Assembly: GCA_017502085.1 (NCBI GenBank)
Contig: JAFVVQ010000050.1
Coordinates: 62,001 to 126,000 of the forward strand
Length of the DNA stretch: 64,000 nucleotides
Direction: 5' to 3'
Origin: Clostridia bacterium
Lineage (GTDB): Bacteria; Bacillota; Clostridia; Oscillospirales; Acutalibacteraceae
A program made the translations under genes and the position numbers. This document shows, piece by piece, positions 25,901-34,777 of the stretch (position 1 is the first letter of the stretch; the number at the start of each line of letters is the position of its first letter). Below the pieces are notes generated by a model. That model had not been told where the DNA came from. It saw only the letters and a list, made by a program, of their open reading frames with translations, and searched no databases.

Positions 25901-26403
25901 CCGTCAACCTGCTCACTGCGGATATATCCGCTAGAGATCAGCTTTTCGGTCAGTTCATCGAGGTCATATTCCTCACCGAAACGGATTTCAAAGCTGTTTC
26001 GGAAAAGTTTTTCGGGCGGCACGGTCAACTGCATTGCGGCTTCCGCCGAAAAAACAACCGCATCGTATTCTTCCGCCATCAGCTTATCGAGCGCGGAAAG
26101 CCTTGCGTGTTCATATTCACGGGAAACGGTTTCGGTTGTGCGGAAGGTGAAATCCCTTGCAGGATAAAGAATCGCCCTGATTCCGAAGCTCTCAAGATCC
26201 TGTTTCATACGGGTTGCCTGAGCCTCATCGGGCATAACAACAGCCGCCCTGCGGAGCAATCCCATACAGAGCGATGCAATGATATGTGCCTTATGGATAT
26301 GCGAAAGTCCCGTTACACCCACAGGCAAACGGTTTTTGCGTATATCATTGGCAATTGTTATGAATTCAGGTATTGATTTTGCAATTTCGGTATAGCAATT
26401 CAT
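22945..26403 (-). CDS. mfd: Transcription-repair coupling factor
   Basis: A 1152-residue SF2 translocase that removes RNA polymerase stalled at DNA lesions and recruits UvrA. The UvrB-like N-terminal part contains RGGILDFFSPD. The polymerase-interacting domain has GEYVVHSAHGIGIFEGI and YVPVTQLDQVSKYIG. The motor has Walker A GDVGFGKTEVALRA, DEEQRFG, LTATPIPRTL, TTIIETGVDVPNANT and QIRGRVGRSSRRA. A GAGGAAAA site precedes the ATG. It follows the HAD phosphatase by 20 bp and lies opposite lexA, so repair genes cluster here. Confidence 0.97.
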   Translation of the reverse strand: MNCYTEIAKSIPEFITIANDIRKNRLPVGVTGLSHIHKAHIIASLCMGLLRRAAVVMPDEAQATRMKQDLESFGIRAILYPARDFTFRTTETVSREYEHARLSALDKLMAEEYDAVVFSAEAAMQLTVPPEKLFRNSFEIRFGEEYDLDELTEKLISSGYIRSEQVDGAGQFALRGGILDFFSPDAKQPCRVEFWGDSVDGIAFFDIETQRRGDTLDSIKITPAREILATDEELCEIIENHIKSHRIRGDALANLNGDIEKLRNGVRLSSFDKYMPLIYPDAASIFDYCKDAMLFVCESFSVKEKFSASCQLLNETVKGLFHDGTLCKGLDRFGLQPHELIGIYGDDGAVYLDNLPRGSFDTPVKDLVTFTAKQITPWNGTFATIVDDLSAIRNRMGHSCAVVAGTDKAAQTLVEDLENEGIPALWCPVPPAEFPQKTVCVLPGSFSAGFEYPSAKFTLITYRGKTAPTKVRSTSKKPAKHAFNNLSELHRGEYVVHSAHGIGIFEGIQSLEASGVTKDYIKIQYDKGDVLYVPVTQLDQVSKYIGPKNDDKPLKLSKLGGRDWQKTRSRVKSAVKDMAKELIELYSKRIKMQGHAFTEDIDMQSDFERRFEYVETDDQLRCIHEIKRDMENPYPMDRLLCGDVGFGKTEVALRAVFKCIADGKQCAILVPTTILALQHYQTILKRFEGFPIEAGMLSRFCTRKETEKTVAGLRRGSVDVVVGTHRLISKDIKFRDLGLIIIDEEQRFGVAQKEKLKSLYPAVDVLTLTATPIPRTLNMAMSGIRDMSVIEEAPMDRLPVQTYVIEHNLPILVQAMEQELRRGGQVYYLYNRVETIERKAAEIKAMMPDANIGIAHGKMSEDELSEVWRRLLEGEIDILVCTTIIETGVDVPNANTLIIENADRMGLAQLHQIRGRVGRSSRRASAYFTFTRGKELSEIATRRLDAIREFTEFGSGFHIAMRDLELRGAGNVLGAHQHGHMETVGYDMYIKLLEQAISEEKGEAPATPEKDCLIDLPIDAHIPDDYIESTPQRLQIYRRIADIKNDEDAADVIDELCDRFGDPPESVEGLIKIALLRGKAARHDIYEISMQSDRIIFRISSLDMNKISLAAAHFKNRLVVSAGGGKPHIAVRLLNGENRLRLIESVLDYMDE

Positions 26404-26423
26404 ATTTTTTTCCTCGGGGAATA

Positions 26424-27032
26424 TCAGTCAAGAATTTTTCTTTCTTTCATATCTTCAATAAGAATTTCAAGATTGCCGTGATGATAGCAGTGTCCCTGCA
26501 TACCCGTTGCCGCCGCACCCTCGATATTAGCCGCAACGTCATCGATGAAGAAGCATTCTTCGGGTCTGAGACCGAAAGTATCGTAAAGCTTTTCATAGAT
26601 TTCTTTTTCGGGTTTAAGAAGCTTGTGGTCAGCGGAAACAATCACGCCGTCAAACATTGCAAGGGCGGGTATGCCTTTTCTTCTTTCGTGGAAATCATGA
26701 GATGCGTTTGAAAGAAGGTAGATTCCGAATCCTTTTTCTTTCAGCATACGCACAAAACCTTCCATTTTCTCAAACGGAGGCATATAGGGATAAAAATTAT
26801 CCACCATTTCACACGTTTTATCATAAACACTTTCGGGTATTCGGTCTCTGACTTTTTCCATTATTTCATCGGGCATAATGATGCCTCTGTCCTTGTCGGA
26901 CCAGAGCGGGTTTCTGAAAACCTCTTTCAGAAGAATATCGGCGATTTCTTTATCAAACATCCCGTAAAGCGTTTTTTCGGGGTTGTAATCAATCAGTACA
27001 CCACCCATATCGAAAACAATGTTTTTAATCAT
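26424..27032 (-). CDS. HAD-family (YihX-like) hydrolase
   Basis: A 202-residue HAD subfamily IA phosphatase. The nucleophile motif is FDMGGVLIDYNP, where the usual second Asp is Gly, as in YihX-like sugar phosphatases. Motif II is YLLSNAS, motif III Lys is in HKLLKPEKEIYEK and motif IV is FFIDDVAANIEGA. YihX in E. coli dephosphorylates glucose-1-phosphate; the substrate here is inference. The chosen ATG has an AGAGG site eight bases upstream; a GTG three codons earlier overlaps that site. Probably co-transcribed with mfd. Confidence 0.88.
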   Translation of the reverse strand: MIKNIVFDMGGVLIDYNPEKTLYGMFDKEIADILLKEVFRNPLWSDKDRGIIMPDEIMEKVRDRIPESVYDKTCEMVDNFYPYMPPFEKMEGFVRMLKEKGFGIYLLSNASHDFHERRKGIPALAMFDGVIVSADHKLLKPEKEIYEKLYDTFGLRPEECFFIDDVAANIEGAAATGMQGHCYHHGNLEILIEDMKERKILD

Positions 27033-27067
27033 AAACTGCACCTCTTTGTCTGTAAGCCTTAATCTTT

Positions 27068-27097
27068 ATGATAGCATTTTAAAGACCTGTTAGTCAA
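27068..27097 (-). promoter_or_regulatory. Promoter of the HAD hydrolase-mfd transcript
   Basis: Minus strand TTGACT (27097-27092), 18 nt, TATCAT (27073-27068). Confidence 0.55.
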
Positions 27098-27157
27098 GAA
27101 GCACTGCGTAAAGAAGCATAATAAATATATATTATTTCATTTTCTGTTAAAATTTTA

Positions 27158-27186
27158 TTGAAATTGGAAAGAATATATGATATCAT
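27158..27186 (+). promoter_or_regulatory. Promoter of the tandem hydrolase genes
   Basis: TTGAAA (27158-27163), 17 nt, TATCAT (27181-27186), about 58 bp before the first hydrolase. Confidence 0.6.
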
Positions 27187-27244
27187 ACGATGTGTATGAT
27201 CGGAAATTTTTCCTTTCAGCTTTATCAAAAAGGAGTGTCCAGAA

Positions 27245-29134
27245 ATGAAAAAAACTCTCAAAAGGGCAATCAGCCTTATCCTTTGCGCGGCAATGCTCAT
27301 CGGTGCCGTTGCAGTTTCAGGTTCTGCTGTGACCCCCGACAACGCATCTCAGACGGTTTATACCGACTGTAACGGTGAATGCGGTAACTGCCCCGTTATC
27401 GTTCTCCCCGGTATCAATCACTCGCCCACGTATCTTTATGATGAAAACGATAAGCCCGTTCTTGACAGCAACGGCAGCCATATCGGCGGCACACTGCTTA
27501 TCCTCAACCTTGACGGCGTTCTCAAGATGCTCCCCAAGGTTCTCCTGAGTCTTATTGCAACTCTTGTTTTTCAGGATAACGTGCTTCTCGACGAAGCTGC
27601 ATACGAAGTTGCTTCCGCCGCTTTCCAATTCCAGAAATGCGACGAAAAGGGCAATCACATTGAAAACCTCAAAACAATGAGATGGAATTACCCCATTTCA
27701 GAGTTCGATGAACACGCAGAAAACACTGAATACGGCTATGACCTTGACTGGGTTTACAGAATGGTTCCCATGAAGCCCCTTATCGACGTTATCGGCGAAG
27801 ACCACGCTTACTTCTTCACCTTCAATCTTGTAGGCGATCCCATGGACTCCGCTGCTGAACTTGACGAATATATCCAGATGGTCAAGGCTCAGACAGGTCA
27901 CGATAAGGTTAACCTTCTTCCCGTCAGCCTCGGCGGTACAATTCTCACCGCTTATCTCGAACAGTTCGGTCACAAGGATATCAACGCAATCGTCAATGCC
28001 GTTGCCTGCCTTGACGGCACAGACCTCCTTGCAGATTTCTTTGCCAGACAGTGGAATCTCTCCGACGAATTCTTCTATCACGAATTCATTTCAAATATTT
28101 TTGTTGAATCCAACGATTTCGGTACTCTCGGCTACCTCATCAACCTCGTTCTGCGCATCGTTCCCCGTGCCGGTATCGACGCACTCCTTAGCGGAGCAAT
28201 GAGCGGCATTCTCGACACAATGATGCTCAACTGTCCGCAGTTCTGGGCAATGATTCCCTCATACAGATATGACGATATTGCAAAGAAATATCTCTCCAAG
28301 AATCCCGAGCTCAAGAAGAGAACAGATGCATTCCAGAAAGCAAGACTCAACCTCAAGGACAACATCCTTGCCGCTGTTGAAGACGGCGTAAGAGTCAACT
28401 CCATTTCAGGTTCAAACCTCAACTTCGGCGAAGAAATGTATACATATTTTGCAGTTGTTGCTTCTTCCGACAAAGTTAACTCCGACGGTATCATCAACCT
28501 CAGCTCAACAACACTCGGCGCAACAGGTGCCGCAGGCAACGCTACCCTCGGCGACGGCTACAAGCAGAAGAATCCCAGCAAAGAGCATCCCGATTACAGC
28601 TACGTTTCCCCCGACAATATGGTTGACGTTTCAACCGCTGTTCTTCCCGATAACACATGGATCTTCCTCGATCAGTATCACGAAGTAGGCGACAACGACG
28701 TTGTTCTCAACCTTGCAAAGGCTCTTCTTCTCGAAGAAATCGACAACGTTCATTCAGATCCCGATAAATATCCTCAGTTCAACAACAAAGTAACAACCAA
28801 ATACGTTCGTCGCTGGAGACTTGCGGATGCATACGAAGTTGACCGCTCAACCCTTACTCCCGAGCAGATTGCAAAGCTTGACAAGGCAATCGCAGACGGC
28901 GAAGCTGTTGTCAGCGCAACCGTAGCTCCCAAGCAGGAAGTCGTTGACTCCGTTGACAGAGCCCTTATGGAAATCCTTCACGAGGTCGGTTATCAGGGCT
29001 ACGAAAACATCGAAGAAAAAGACACAACCGCAGATGCAGTGTTCGAGAAGATTCTCGGCGGTATCAGCTGGGTATTCGTCAAAGTATTCGGTGGCAAGGG
29101 CTACTTCGACTTTATTGCAGGTCTTATTAAATAA
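27245..29134 (+). CDS. Secreted alpha/beta-hydrolase (lipase/esterase-like), paralog 1
   Basis: A 629-residue exported protein. A signal peptide (LILCAAMLIGAVAVSGSAV) ends near residue 29. A short Cys motif, DCNGECGNCPVIVLPG (41-56), leads into the hydrolase core, and the nucleophile elbow is LLPVSLGGT with Ser228. The usual first Gly of GxSxG is Pro. A further ILNLDGVLKMLPKVLLSL segment could be a lid. The C-terminus carries hydrophobic FEKILGGISWVFVKVFGG and FIAGLIK. LCAT/PGAP-type lipases have similar architecture. Its neighbour is a paralog with the same order of features; substrate unknown. An AAGGAG site lies upstream. Confidence 0.8.
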   Translation: MKKTLKRAISLILCAAMLIGAVAVSGSAVTPDNASQTVYTDCNGECGNCPVIVLPGINHSPTYLYDENDKPVLDSNGSHIGGTLLILNLDGVLKMLPKVLLSLIATLVFQDNVLLDEAAYEVASAAFQFQKCDEKGNHIENLKTMRWNYPISEFDEHAENTEYGYDLDWVYRMVPMKPLIDVIGEDHAYFFTFNLVGDPMDSAAELDEYIQMVKAQTGHDKVNLLPVSLGGTILTAYLEQFGHKDINAIVNAVACLDGTDLLADFFARQWNLSDEFFYHEFISNIFVESNDFGTLGYLINLVLRIVPRAGIDALLSGAMSGILDTMMLNCPQFWAMIPSYRYDDIAKKYLSKNPELKKRTDAFQKARLNLKDNILAAVEDGVRVNSISGSNLNFGEEMYTYFAVVASSDKVNSDGIINLSSTTLGATGAAGNATLGDGYKQKNPSKEHPDYSYVSPDNMVDVSTAVLPDNTWIFLDQYHEVGDNDVVLNLAKALLLEEIDNVHSDPDKYPQFNNKVTTKYVRRWRLADAYEVDRSTLTPEQIAKLDKAIADGEAVVSATVAPKQEVVDSVDRALMEILHEVGYQGYENIEEKDTTADAVFEKILGGISWVFVKVFGGKGYFDFIAGLIK

Positions 29135-29151
29135 TCAATATCTTTATTCAA

Positions 29152-29177
29152 ACCGCCTGCCTTTCAAGGCGGGCGGT
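29152..29177 (+). terminator. Hairpin between the two hydrolase genes
   Basis: Stem ACCGCCTGCC / GGCGGGCGGT with a 6-nt loop and no strong T run. It may act as a partial terminator or mRNA stabiliser that sets the ratio of the paralogs. Confidence 0.55.
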
Positions 29178-29200
29178 AAATTCTTCGGGAGGTAAATAAA

Positions 29201-31063
29201 ATGAAAAAAATTGTTTCAGTTATTCTCTCTATTGCCCTTATCTTTTCGGTTGCAGCTATCGGCGGAGTAAGTGCCGCTGACGCTGAAATTCTCACAGAAT
29301 GCAAGGGCAATTGCGACGTTTGCCCCTCAATCGTTGTTCCCGGTATCGGTCAGTCGAACGTATGGCTTCTCGATGATAACGGCGACTACATTCTCGATGC
29401 CGACGGCAAGAAAATCAACTGTTTCCCCGGTTACTTCAATATCGGCAAGATTGTCTCAAAGGTTCTCGTTCCCGCTCTTCTTTCTCTCGTTACACAGAGA
29501 GATATGGGTCTCTCAACAGCTCTCGCGGATGCTCTTGCAGGTGCATTTTATATGAATTCCTCTGATTGGAACGGCAGAGCCCCCGCCTGTGTTGAGGTTG
29601 AAAAATATCCTTATTCCGTTGCAAGATGCAGTGAATATGAAAAATCACAGATTTACGGCAATATTCCCCTCACTGATTTCGCTGCAAGAGCAGGCGAAGA
29701 TCATCTCTATTATTTCGCATACAACTCATTCGGCAACAATTTTGACATCGTTGACGAGCTTTACGCTTTCATCCAGCAGGTAAAGAAAGAAACAGGTCAC
29801 GATAAGGTCAACATCGTTCCCATCAGTATGGGCGGCACTGTTGCAAACGGTCTGCTCGACTATTATCCCGAGGTTATCAACGACCTTAACAAAGTTGTAT
29901 ATATCGTTCCCGCTCTCAACGGTTCATCAATCGTCGGCGACGTTATGACAAAAAACATTGCTTTCCTCGACAAGGATTACCTCTACAACGGTTTCCTTGA
30001 GGGTCTTATGGACGAAGAGGATGCAAGAATGATTGAAGTTCTCGTCAGAATTCTTCCCGACGAACTTCTTATGACTTGCCTTGATACCGCTGTTGATAAG
30101 CTCCTTTCAGACGTATTTTCAAAGAACACCAACCTCTGGGCACTTCTTCCCAAGGAAGACTATGCCGAGGCTTCGGCAGAGCTTCTTTCAGGCAAGGAAT
30201 ATGCTGAAATCAAGAAGCAGACCGACAGATACCACACCGCACAGGTCAACTCGAACAAAAATATTCAGAATCTTGTTGACAACGGTGTTCAGGTGTTCAA
30301 CATCGTTGATTACGACGTGCCGCTTTACAACATCGGCACCAACTGGAACGCAGACAATGCTGACGGCGTTATCCACCTCAGCTCCACCGCAATGGGCGTT
30401 GAATCCGCACTTGTAGGAGAAACTCTCCCCGAAGGTTACGTTCAGAAGAACACCTATTGCGACAACCCCGAGCACAATCACATCTCTCCCGACAGAGTTG
30501 TTGACGCATCAACGGGTCTTCTCCCCGATACAACCTTCTACTTCGACAATCAGGGTCACGAGCAGACCGCAAGAAACGATATCATAATCAAACTGGCAAC
30601 AGAGCTTCTTGCAACAGATAATATTCAGAACGTTTACTCAACACCTGATTATCCTCAGTTCAACGTTCGAAGAGATGCACGAGGTCTCAAGAACAACCAC
30701 CTTCCCAACGCAAAGAGAGCGCTTGAACGCACTGATCTGAGTGCTGAAGACAGAGCTGAACTTGAAGCTGCAATCGCTCAGGCTGAAGAAGTTCTCAACA
30801 CAACAGCAGGTGTTGAAGGTGATGTCGCAAGAGCAGAAGAAAGAATCAGAGCCATCCTCACAAAGATCGGCGAATACGCACCCGAAGAACCTGAGAAAGA
30901 ACCCTCGCAGTTTTTCACAAACGTGAGTCTCTGGCTCTTCAAGTATTTCGGAACAAACGGTTTCTCCGAATACCTCACCGTAGGTATCGGCAACGTTATC
31001 AAATCCATCAGATTCTTTCTCAGCAATTACGTTTTCGGCTCTATCACAAATCTGATCAAATAA
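29201..31063 (+). CDS. Secreted alpha/beta-hydrolase (lipase/esterase-like), paralog 2
   Basis: A 620-residue paralog of the gene before. A signal peptide is followed by ECKGNCDVCPSIVVPGIGQS, aligned with the same Cys motif. The nucleophile elbow is VPISMGGT, again with Pro in place of the first Gly. Late segments such as YPQFN, the helical DLSAEDRAELEAAIAQAEE stretch and a hydrophobic C-terminus (FFLSNYVFGSITNLIK) also align. Divergence is strong outside these motifs, so the duplication is old or the two have diverged in substrate. A GGGAGG site precedes the start; a strong terminator follows. Confidence 0.8.
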   Translation: MKKIVSVILSIALIFSVAAIGGVSAADAEILTECKGNCDVCPSIVVPGIGQSNVWLLDDNGDYILDADGKKINCFPGYFNIGKIVSKVLVPALLSLVTQRDMGLSTALADALAGAFYMNSSDWNGRAPACVEVEKYPYSVARCSEYEKSQIYGNIPLTDFAARAGEDHLYYFAYNSFGNNFDIVDELYAFIQQVKKETGHDKVNIVPISMGGTVANGLLDYYPEVINDLNKVVYIVPALNGSSIVGDVMTKNIAFLDKDYLYNGFLEGLMDEEDARMIEVLVRILPDELLMTCLDTAVDKLLSDVFSKNTNLWALLPKEDYAEASAELLSGKEYAEIKKQTDRYHTAQVNSNKNIQNLVDNGVQVFNIVDYDVPLYNIGTNWNADNADGVIHLSSTAMGVESALVGETLPEGYVQKNTYCDNPEHNHISPDRVVDASTGLLPDTTFYFDNQGHEQTARNDIIIKLATELLATDNIQNVYSTPDYPQFNVRRDARGLKNNHLPNAKRALERTDLSAEDRAELEAAIAQAEEVLNTTAGVEGDVARAEERIRAILTKIGEYAPEEPEKEPSQFFTNVSLWLFKYFGTNGFSEYLTVGIGNVIKSIRFFLSNYVFGSITNLIK

Positions 31064-31080
31064 TTAAACAGGATACATAA

Positions 31081-31117
31081 AGACGGGCAGTTCAAAGCAA
31101 CTGCCCGTCTGATATTT
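31081..31117. terminator. Terminator after the second hydrolase
   Basis: Twelve-base stem AGACGGGCAGTT / AACTGCCCGTCT with a 6-nt loop, followed by GATATTTTTATAG. It also faces the convergent CPBP gene. Confidence 0.85.
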
Positions 31118-32134
31118 TTATAGGATTTTAACATATTTTGCTGTGATATACAGCATAATCACAATTGCAATCAGCATAGTCGGATTGAGCAAAAGTGCCT
31201 TCCATTTTTCTCTGTTATACAGCAAACTGCGTGACGGAGGAAGTCTCTTTCTTCCTTTGATAATAAAGAAAACAACACCGCCGATAATACATACCGCATA
31301 GATCAGAACCTGAGTAGTGTTCCATATCAGGTTCAGCACCGCTTCGTTCGTCACGTCGCTTATCAGAAATTCTGTCATCACCGAATAAAAATTGTTGCAG
31401 AAATGGATGATAACGCCCGTCCATATGCTGTTGGTTATGCACACCGCGTAGCCGATTCCGATACCTGCGATAAACGCAAACGGAGACTGAATGAGATTGC
31501 CGTGAAGAATCGCAAAAACCGCTCCTGAAGCAATGATCGCAAACCAATCACCGTATCTGCGCAAAGATTGCATAACCACGCCGCGAAGCGCAAATTCCTC
31601 AACAAGTGCGGGTATAACCGCAATCGAAACCGCATAAAGCACTCTGCCGAAAAAATCTTCAGGCACGGGAAACTCGGGAGCCGTCAGTTCAACCCCCGCC
31701 TTTTCCGAGGCATAAACGAAAACACTTGTAGCATAATTTCCCGCAAGGCATATAAGAAAACCGAAGGGAACGGAGGTTATCATAAGCGGCAGATTGTCGG
31801 GCTTACCCAAAGGCAGCTCCGGAAGCAGCATTTTTTTATTCAGAAGCAGCGCACCGAACAAAAAAGGAATAAGCAACCCGAGAATCGAAAAAATACTGTT
31901 GACCGCAATCTGATAATTGATATCCGTCATATAGAGCGTTCTGAACGGCTCAAACAAAAACGGCAGAGAAATGATATCCTGCAGAATAACGTACAGAATA
32001 ATGCATCCGCCCGCAATAATCCCGATAGTTTTCAGGCCCCTTTTTTCTCTGTTTCTTCTCTCAAACAGTTCCGACGAAAACCTCAGCTCCGAAAAAGCGT
32101 TGCGTCTTGCGGATTTATATTCATAATAATTCAA
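31118..32134 (-). CDS. CPBP family intramembrane metalloprotease
   Basis: A 338-residue multi-pass membrane protein. The active-site motifs are EEFALRGVVMQSLRR (EExxxR), FAILHGNLIQSP (FxxxH) and IIHFCNNFYSV (HxxxN). CPBP proteases relate to CAAX prenyl endopeptidases and in bacteria act in peptide maturation, bacteriocin immunity or unknown processes. The start is taken as TTG because a GAGAGGG site sits eight bases upstream; the open frame runs 29 more codons into the promoter. The product then begins MNYYEYKSARRNAF. Confidence 0.85.
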   Translation of the reverse strand: MNYYEYKSARRNAFSELRFSSELFERRNREKRGLKTIGIIAGGCIILYVILQDIISLPFLFEPFRTLYMTDINYQIAVNSIFSILGLLIPFLFGALLLNKKMLLPELPLGKPDNLPLMITSVPFGFLICLAGNYATSVFVYASEKAGVELTAPEFPVPEDFFGRVLYAVSIAVIPALVEEFALRGVVMQSLRRYGDWFAIIASGAVFAILHGNLIQSPFAFIAGIGIGYAVCITNSIWTGVIIHFCNNFYSVMTEFLISDVTNEAVLNLIWNTTQVLIYAVCIIGGVVFFIIKGRKRLPPSRSLLYNREKWKALLLNPTMLIAIVIMLYITAKYVKIL

Positions 32135-32192
32135 AGTCTTTTCCCTCTCAAAAACTGAATATTTTGGATACATTCTACAAATAGTATTATAT

Positions 32193-32221
32193 ATTATACC
32201 GCAAATTTCTATACCACACAA
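32193..32221 (-). promoter_or_regulatory. Promoter of the CPBP protease gene
   Basis: Minus strand TTGTGT (32221-32216), 17 nt, TATAAT (32198-32193). Its position inside the longer open frame supports the internal TTG start. Confidence 0.6.
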
Positions 32222-32253
32222 GTCCGTAAAACAAACTAAATGTTAAATTTTTG

Positions 32254-32282
32254 TTGATAATCATATAAATATAGTGTAAAAT
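32254..32282 (+). promoter_or_regulatory. Promoter of glgP
   Basis: TTGATA (32254-32259), 17 nt, TAAAAT (32277-32282), 80 bp before the start codon. Confidence 0.6.
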
Positions 32283-32361
32283 AATATATCTGCAATTTTA
32301 TCATTCAGATTATTTTGGCGCAAATGCGTTTCACACATATTTGCAATTCACGGAGGATAGT

Positions 32362-34773
32362 ATGAGCAAAAAATTAACACAAACAGAACTCAAGGAAATG
32401 ATATCAGGTAAACTTTCTCACCTCTTCGGGGTATCTCCCAAGGATGCTACAAACGAGCAGTTTTACCGAGTACTTTCAACAATCGCAAGAGACATGGTCA
32501 GAGACTCAAGAAGAGCCTTTGACAAAAAATCCATGGAGGCAGGTCAGAAAAAGGTCTATTACCTCTGCATGGAATTCCTTATGGGCAGAAGCCTCAAAAA
32601 CACACTTTACAACCTCAATCTCACCGATACCGCATCTGAAGTTCTCAAGGATTTCGGCGTGAATCTCGATAAGCTCTATGACTGTGAGCCTGACGCAGGT
32701 CTCGGCAACGGCGGTCTCGGCAGACTTGCCGCCTGCTACCTTGATGCACTCGCAAATCAGGGTTACAGAGGTATGGGCTATTCCATTCTTTATGAATACG
32801 GTATTTTTAAACAGAAAATTATCGACGGCTGGCAGACCGAAATGCCTGATTTCTGGCTTCCCGGCGGTGAAGTATGGCTTGTTCCCAGAGAAGATAAAAC
32901 CGTTCTCATCAAATTCGAAGGTACTGTTGAGGATGCATGGGACGAACATTACCACCACGTTGAACTCAAGGACTGCAAAACGGTCAAGGCTGTTCCTTAC
33001 GATATGATGGTCGCAGGTAAGGACGGCGAAAGCGCTGCAGTTCTCCGTCTCTGGTCCGCAAAGGTTGACGGCATCGATATGGCAATGTTCAATCAGGGCG
33101 ACTATATGAGAGCAATGGAAGAAAAGGCCATGGCAGAGGTTATCAGCAAGGTGCTTTACCCCGCCGACAACCATCCCGAGGGCAAGAGTCTGCGTCTGCG
33201 CCAACAGTATTTCCTTGTTTCAGCATCAATTCAGGATATCGTCGCAAGGCACCTCAGAGACTACGATTCACTCGATAATTTTGCAGAAATGAATGCAATT
33301 CACATAAACGACACCCATCCGACTATGGCAATTCCCGAGCTTATGAGAATTATGCTCGACGAATGCGGCTACGGTTGGGATGACGCATATGCAATTGTTG
33401 AAAAAGTGTGTGCATACACAAACCACACCGTTATGGCGGAAGCCCTTGAATGCTGGGGCGAAGACCTCTTCAAGCGCCTTCTTCCCCGAATTTATCAGAT
33501 TGTCAAAGAAATCGACAACCGCTTCAGAAGAAAAATCTGGGATGCAACAGGTGATGCAGGCAAGGTCGAAAGAATGGCAATCGTCTCAAACGGTGCCGTC
33601 AGAATGGCTAACCTCTGCGTTGCCGTCTGCCACAAGGTCAACGGTGTTTCGGCACTCCACAGCCAGATTCTCAAAGACACCATTTTCAATGAATTCTATG
33701 CTCTCGAGCCCGAGAAATTCACCAACGTAACAAACGGTATCGCACACAGACGTTGGCTTTGCCAGGCTAACCCCAAGCTTACAAGCTACCTCACCGAACT
33801 CATCGGCGACGGCTTCATTTATAACGGCAGTGAACTTACCAAGCTCCGTGACTATGCAGACGACAAGGCGGTTCTTGACAGACTCGGTCAGATCAAACTT
33901 GCAAACAAAGAGAATTTTGCAAAAATTGTCAAGAACAAAACAGGTGTTTCTCTTGACCCCTCTTCTGTTTTCGACGTTCAGGTAAAGAGACTCCACGAAT
34001 ACAAGCGTCAGCACCTCAATGCGCTCAACATTCTCGCAAAATACCTTGAAATAAAAGCAAATCCCAACGGTAATTTCACTCCTCACACCTATATTTTCGG
34101 CGCCAAAGCAGCTCCCGGCTATTATACAGCAAAGAAAATCATCGAGTTCATCTGTTCTCTCGCTGACCTCATCAACAACGATCCCGACATCAGAGACAGA
34201 CTTAAAGTTGTCTATATGGAGGATTACAACGTCACTATGGCAGAGGCACTTATGCCTGCAGCCGATATCAGCGAACAGATTTCGCTTGCGGGCACAGAAG
34301 CAAGCGGTACAGGTAATATGAAGCTGATGATGAACGGTGCAATCACCCTTGGCACAATGGACGGCGCAAACGTTGAGATTTACGATGCAGTCGGTGCCGA
34401 AAACATCATTATCTTCGGCATGAACACCAAGGACGTAACCGAACTCAGACGCAGCGGCTACAACCCCTTCAATTATTACAGCAACAACGAAGAAATCCAC
34501 CATCTCATCGATTTCATAAACAAAGGTATCAACGGAAAACAGTTCAGTGAACTGAGTAACATTATCGTTCACCACGATCCATATATGGCTCTTGCAGACT
34601 TTGCAGATTACAGAGCCAAGCAGAATCTTGCAGTTGAACTTCACAACGATACCGACAGATGGAACAGAATGTCGCTTATGAATATCTCGGGCGCAGGTAT
34701 ATTTGCAGCTGACCGTTCAATCAACGATTATGCCCGCGACATCTGGCACGTTGATCCTCTCAAGCTCAGATAA
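32362..34773 (+). CDS. glgP: Glycogen/starch phosphorylase
   Basis: An 803-residue GT35 enzyme that releases glucose-1-phosphate from alpha-1,4-glucans. The N-terminal half has YYLCMEFLMGRSLKNTLYNL and GNGGLGRLAACYLDALA. The PLP-binding Lys is in EASGTGNMKLMMNGAITLGT, with KRLHEYKRQHLNAL before it. Length is normal. The start ATG has a GGAGG site; seven more open codons upstream are ignored. It is followed with a 4-bp gap by tadA, an unexpected partner. The G1P made here is a substrate for galU in this window. Confidence 0.97.
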   Translation: MSKKLTQTELKEMISGKLSHLFGVSPKDATNEQFYRVLSTIARDMVRDSRRAFDKKSMEAGQKKVYYLCMEFLMGRSLKNTLYNLNLTDTASEVLKDFGVNLDKLYDCEPDAGLGNGGLGRLAACYLDALANQGYRGMGYSILYEYGIFKQKIIDGWQTEMPDFWLPGGEVWLVPREDKTVLIKFEGTVEDAWDEHYHHVELKDCKTVKAVPYDMMVAGKDGESAAVLRLWSAKVDGIDMAMFNQGDYMRAMEEKAMAEVISKVLYPADNHPEGKSLRLRQQYFLVSASIQDIVARHLRDYDSLDNFAEMNAIHINDTHPTMAIPELMRIMLDECGYGWDDAYAIVEKVCAYTNHTVMAEALECWGEDLFKRLLPRIYQIVKEIDNRFRRKIWDATGDAGKVERMAIVSNGAVRMANLCVAVCHKVNGVSALHSQILKDTIFNEFYALEPEKFTNVTNGIAHRRWLCQANPKLTSYLTELIGDGFIYNGSELTKLRDYADDKAVLDRLGQIKLANKENFAKIVKNKTGVSLDPSSVFDVQVKRLHEYKRQHLNALNILAKYLEIKANPNGNFTPHTYIFGAKAAPGYYTAKKIIEFICSLADLINNDPDIRDRLKVVYMEDYNVTMAEALMPAADISEQISLAGTEASGTGNMKLMMNGAITLGTMDGANVEIYDAVGAENIIIFGMNTKDVTELRRSGYNPFNYYSNNEEIHHLIDFINKGINGKQFSELSNIIVHHDPYMALADFADYRAKQNLAVELHNDTDRWNRMSLMNISGAGIFAADRSINDYARDIWHVDPLKLR

Positions 34774-34777
34774 CGCT

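Noticed and set aside
29152-29177. Insertion-sequence end between the hydrolase paralogs
   Set aside because: Only a hairpin is present; there is no transposase, direct target repeat or second matching end.
33586-34644. A 352-codon minus-strand frame opposite glgP
   Set aside because: It mirrors the highly conserved glgP frame, is Cys/Val-rich as antisense frames often are, and has no ribosome site or promoter.
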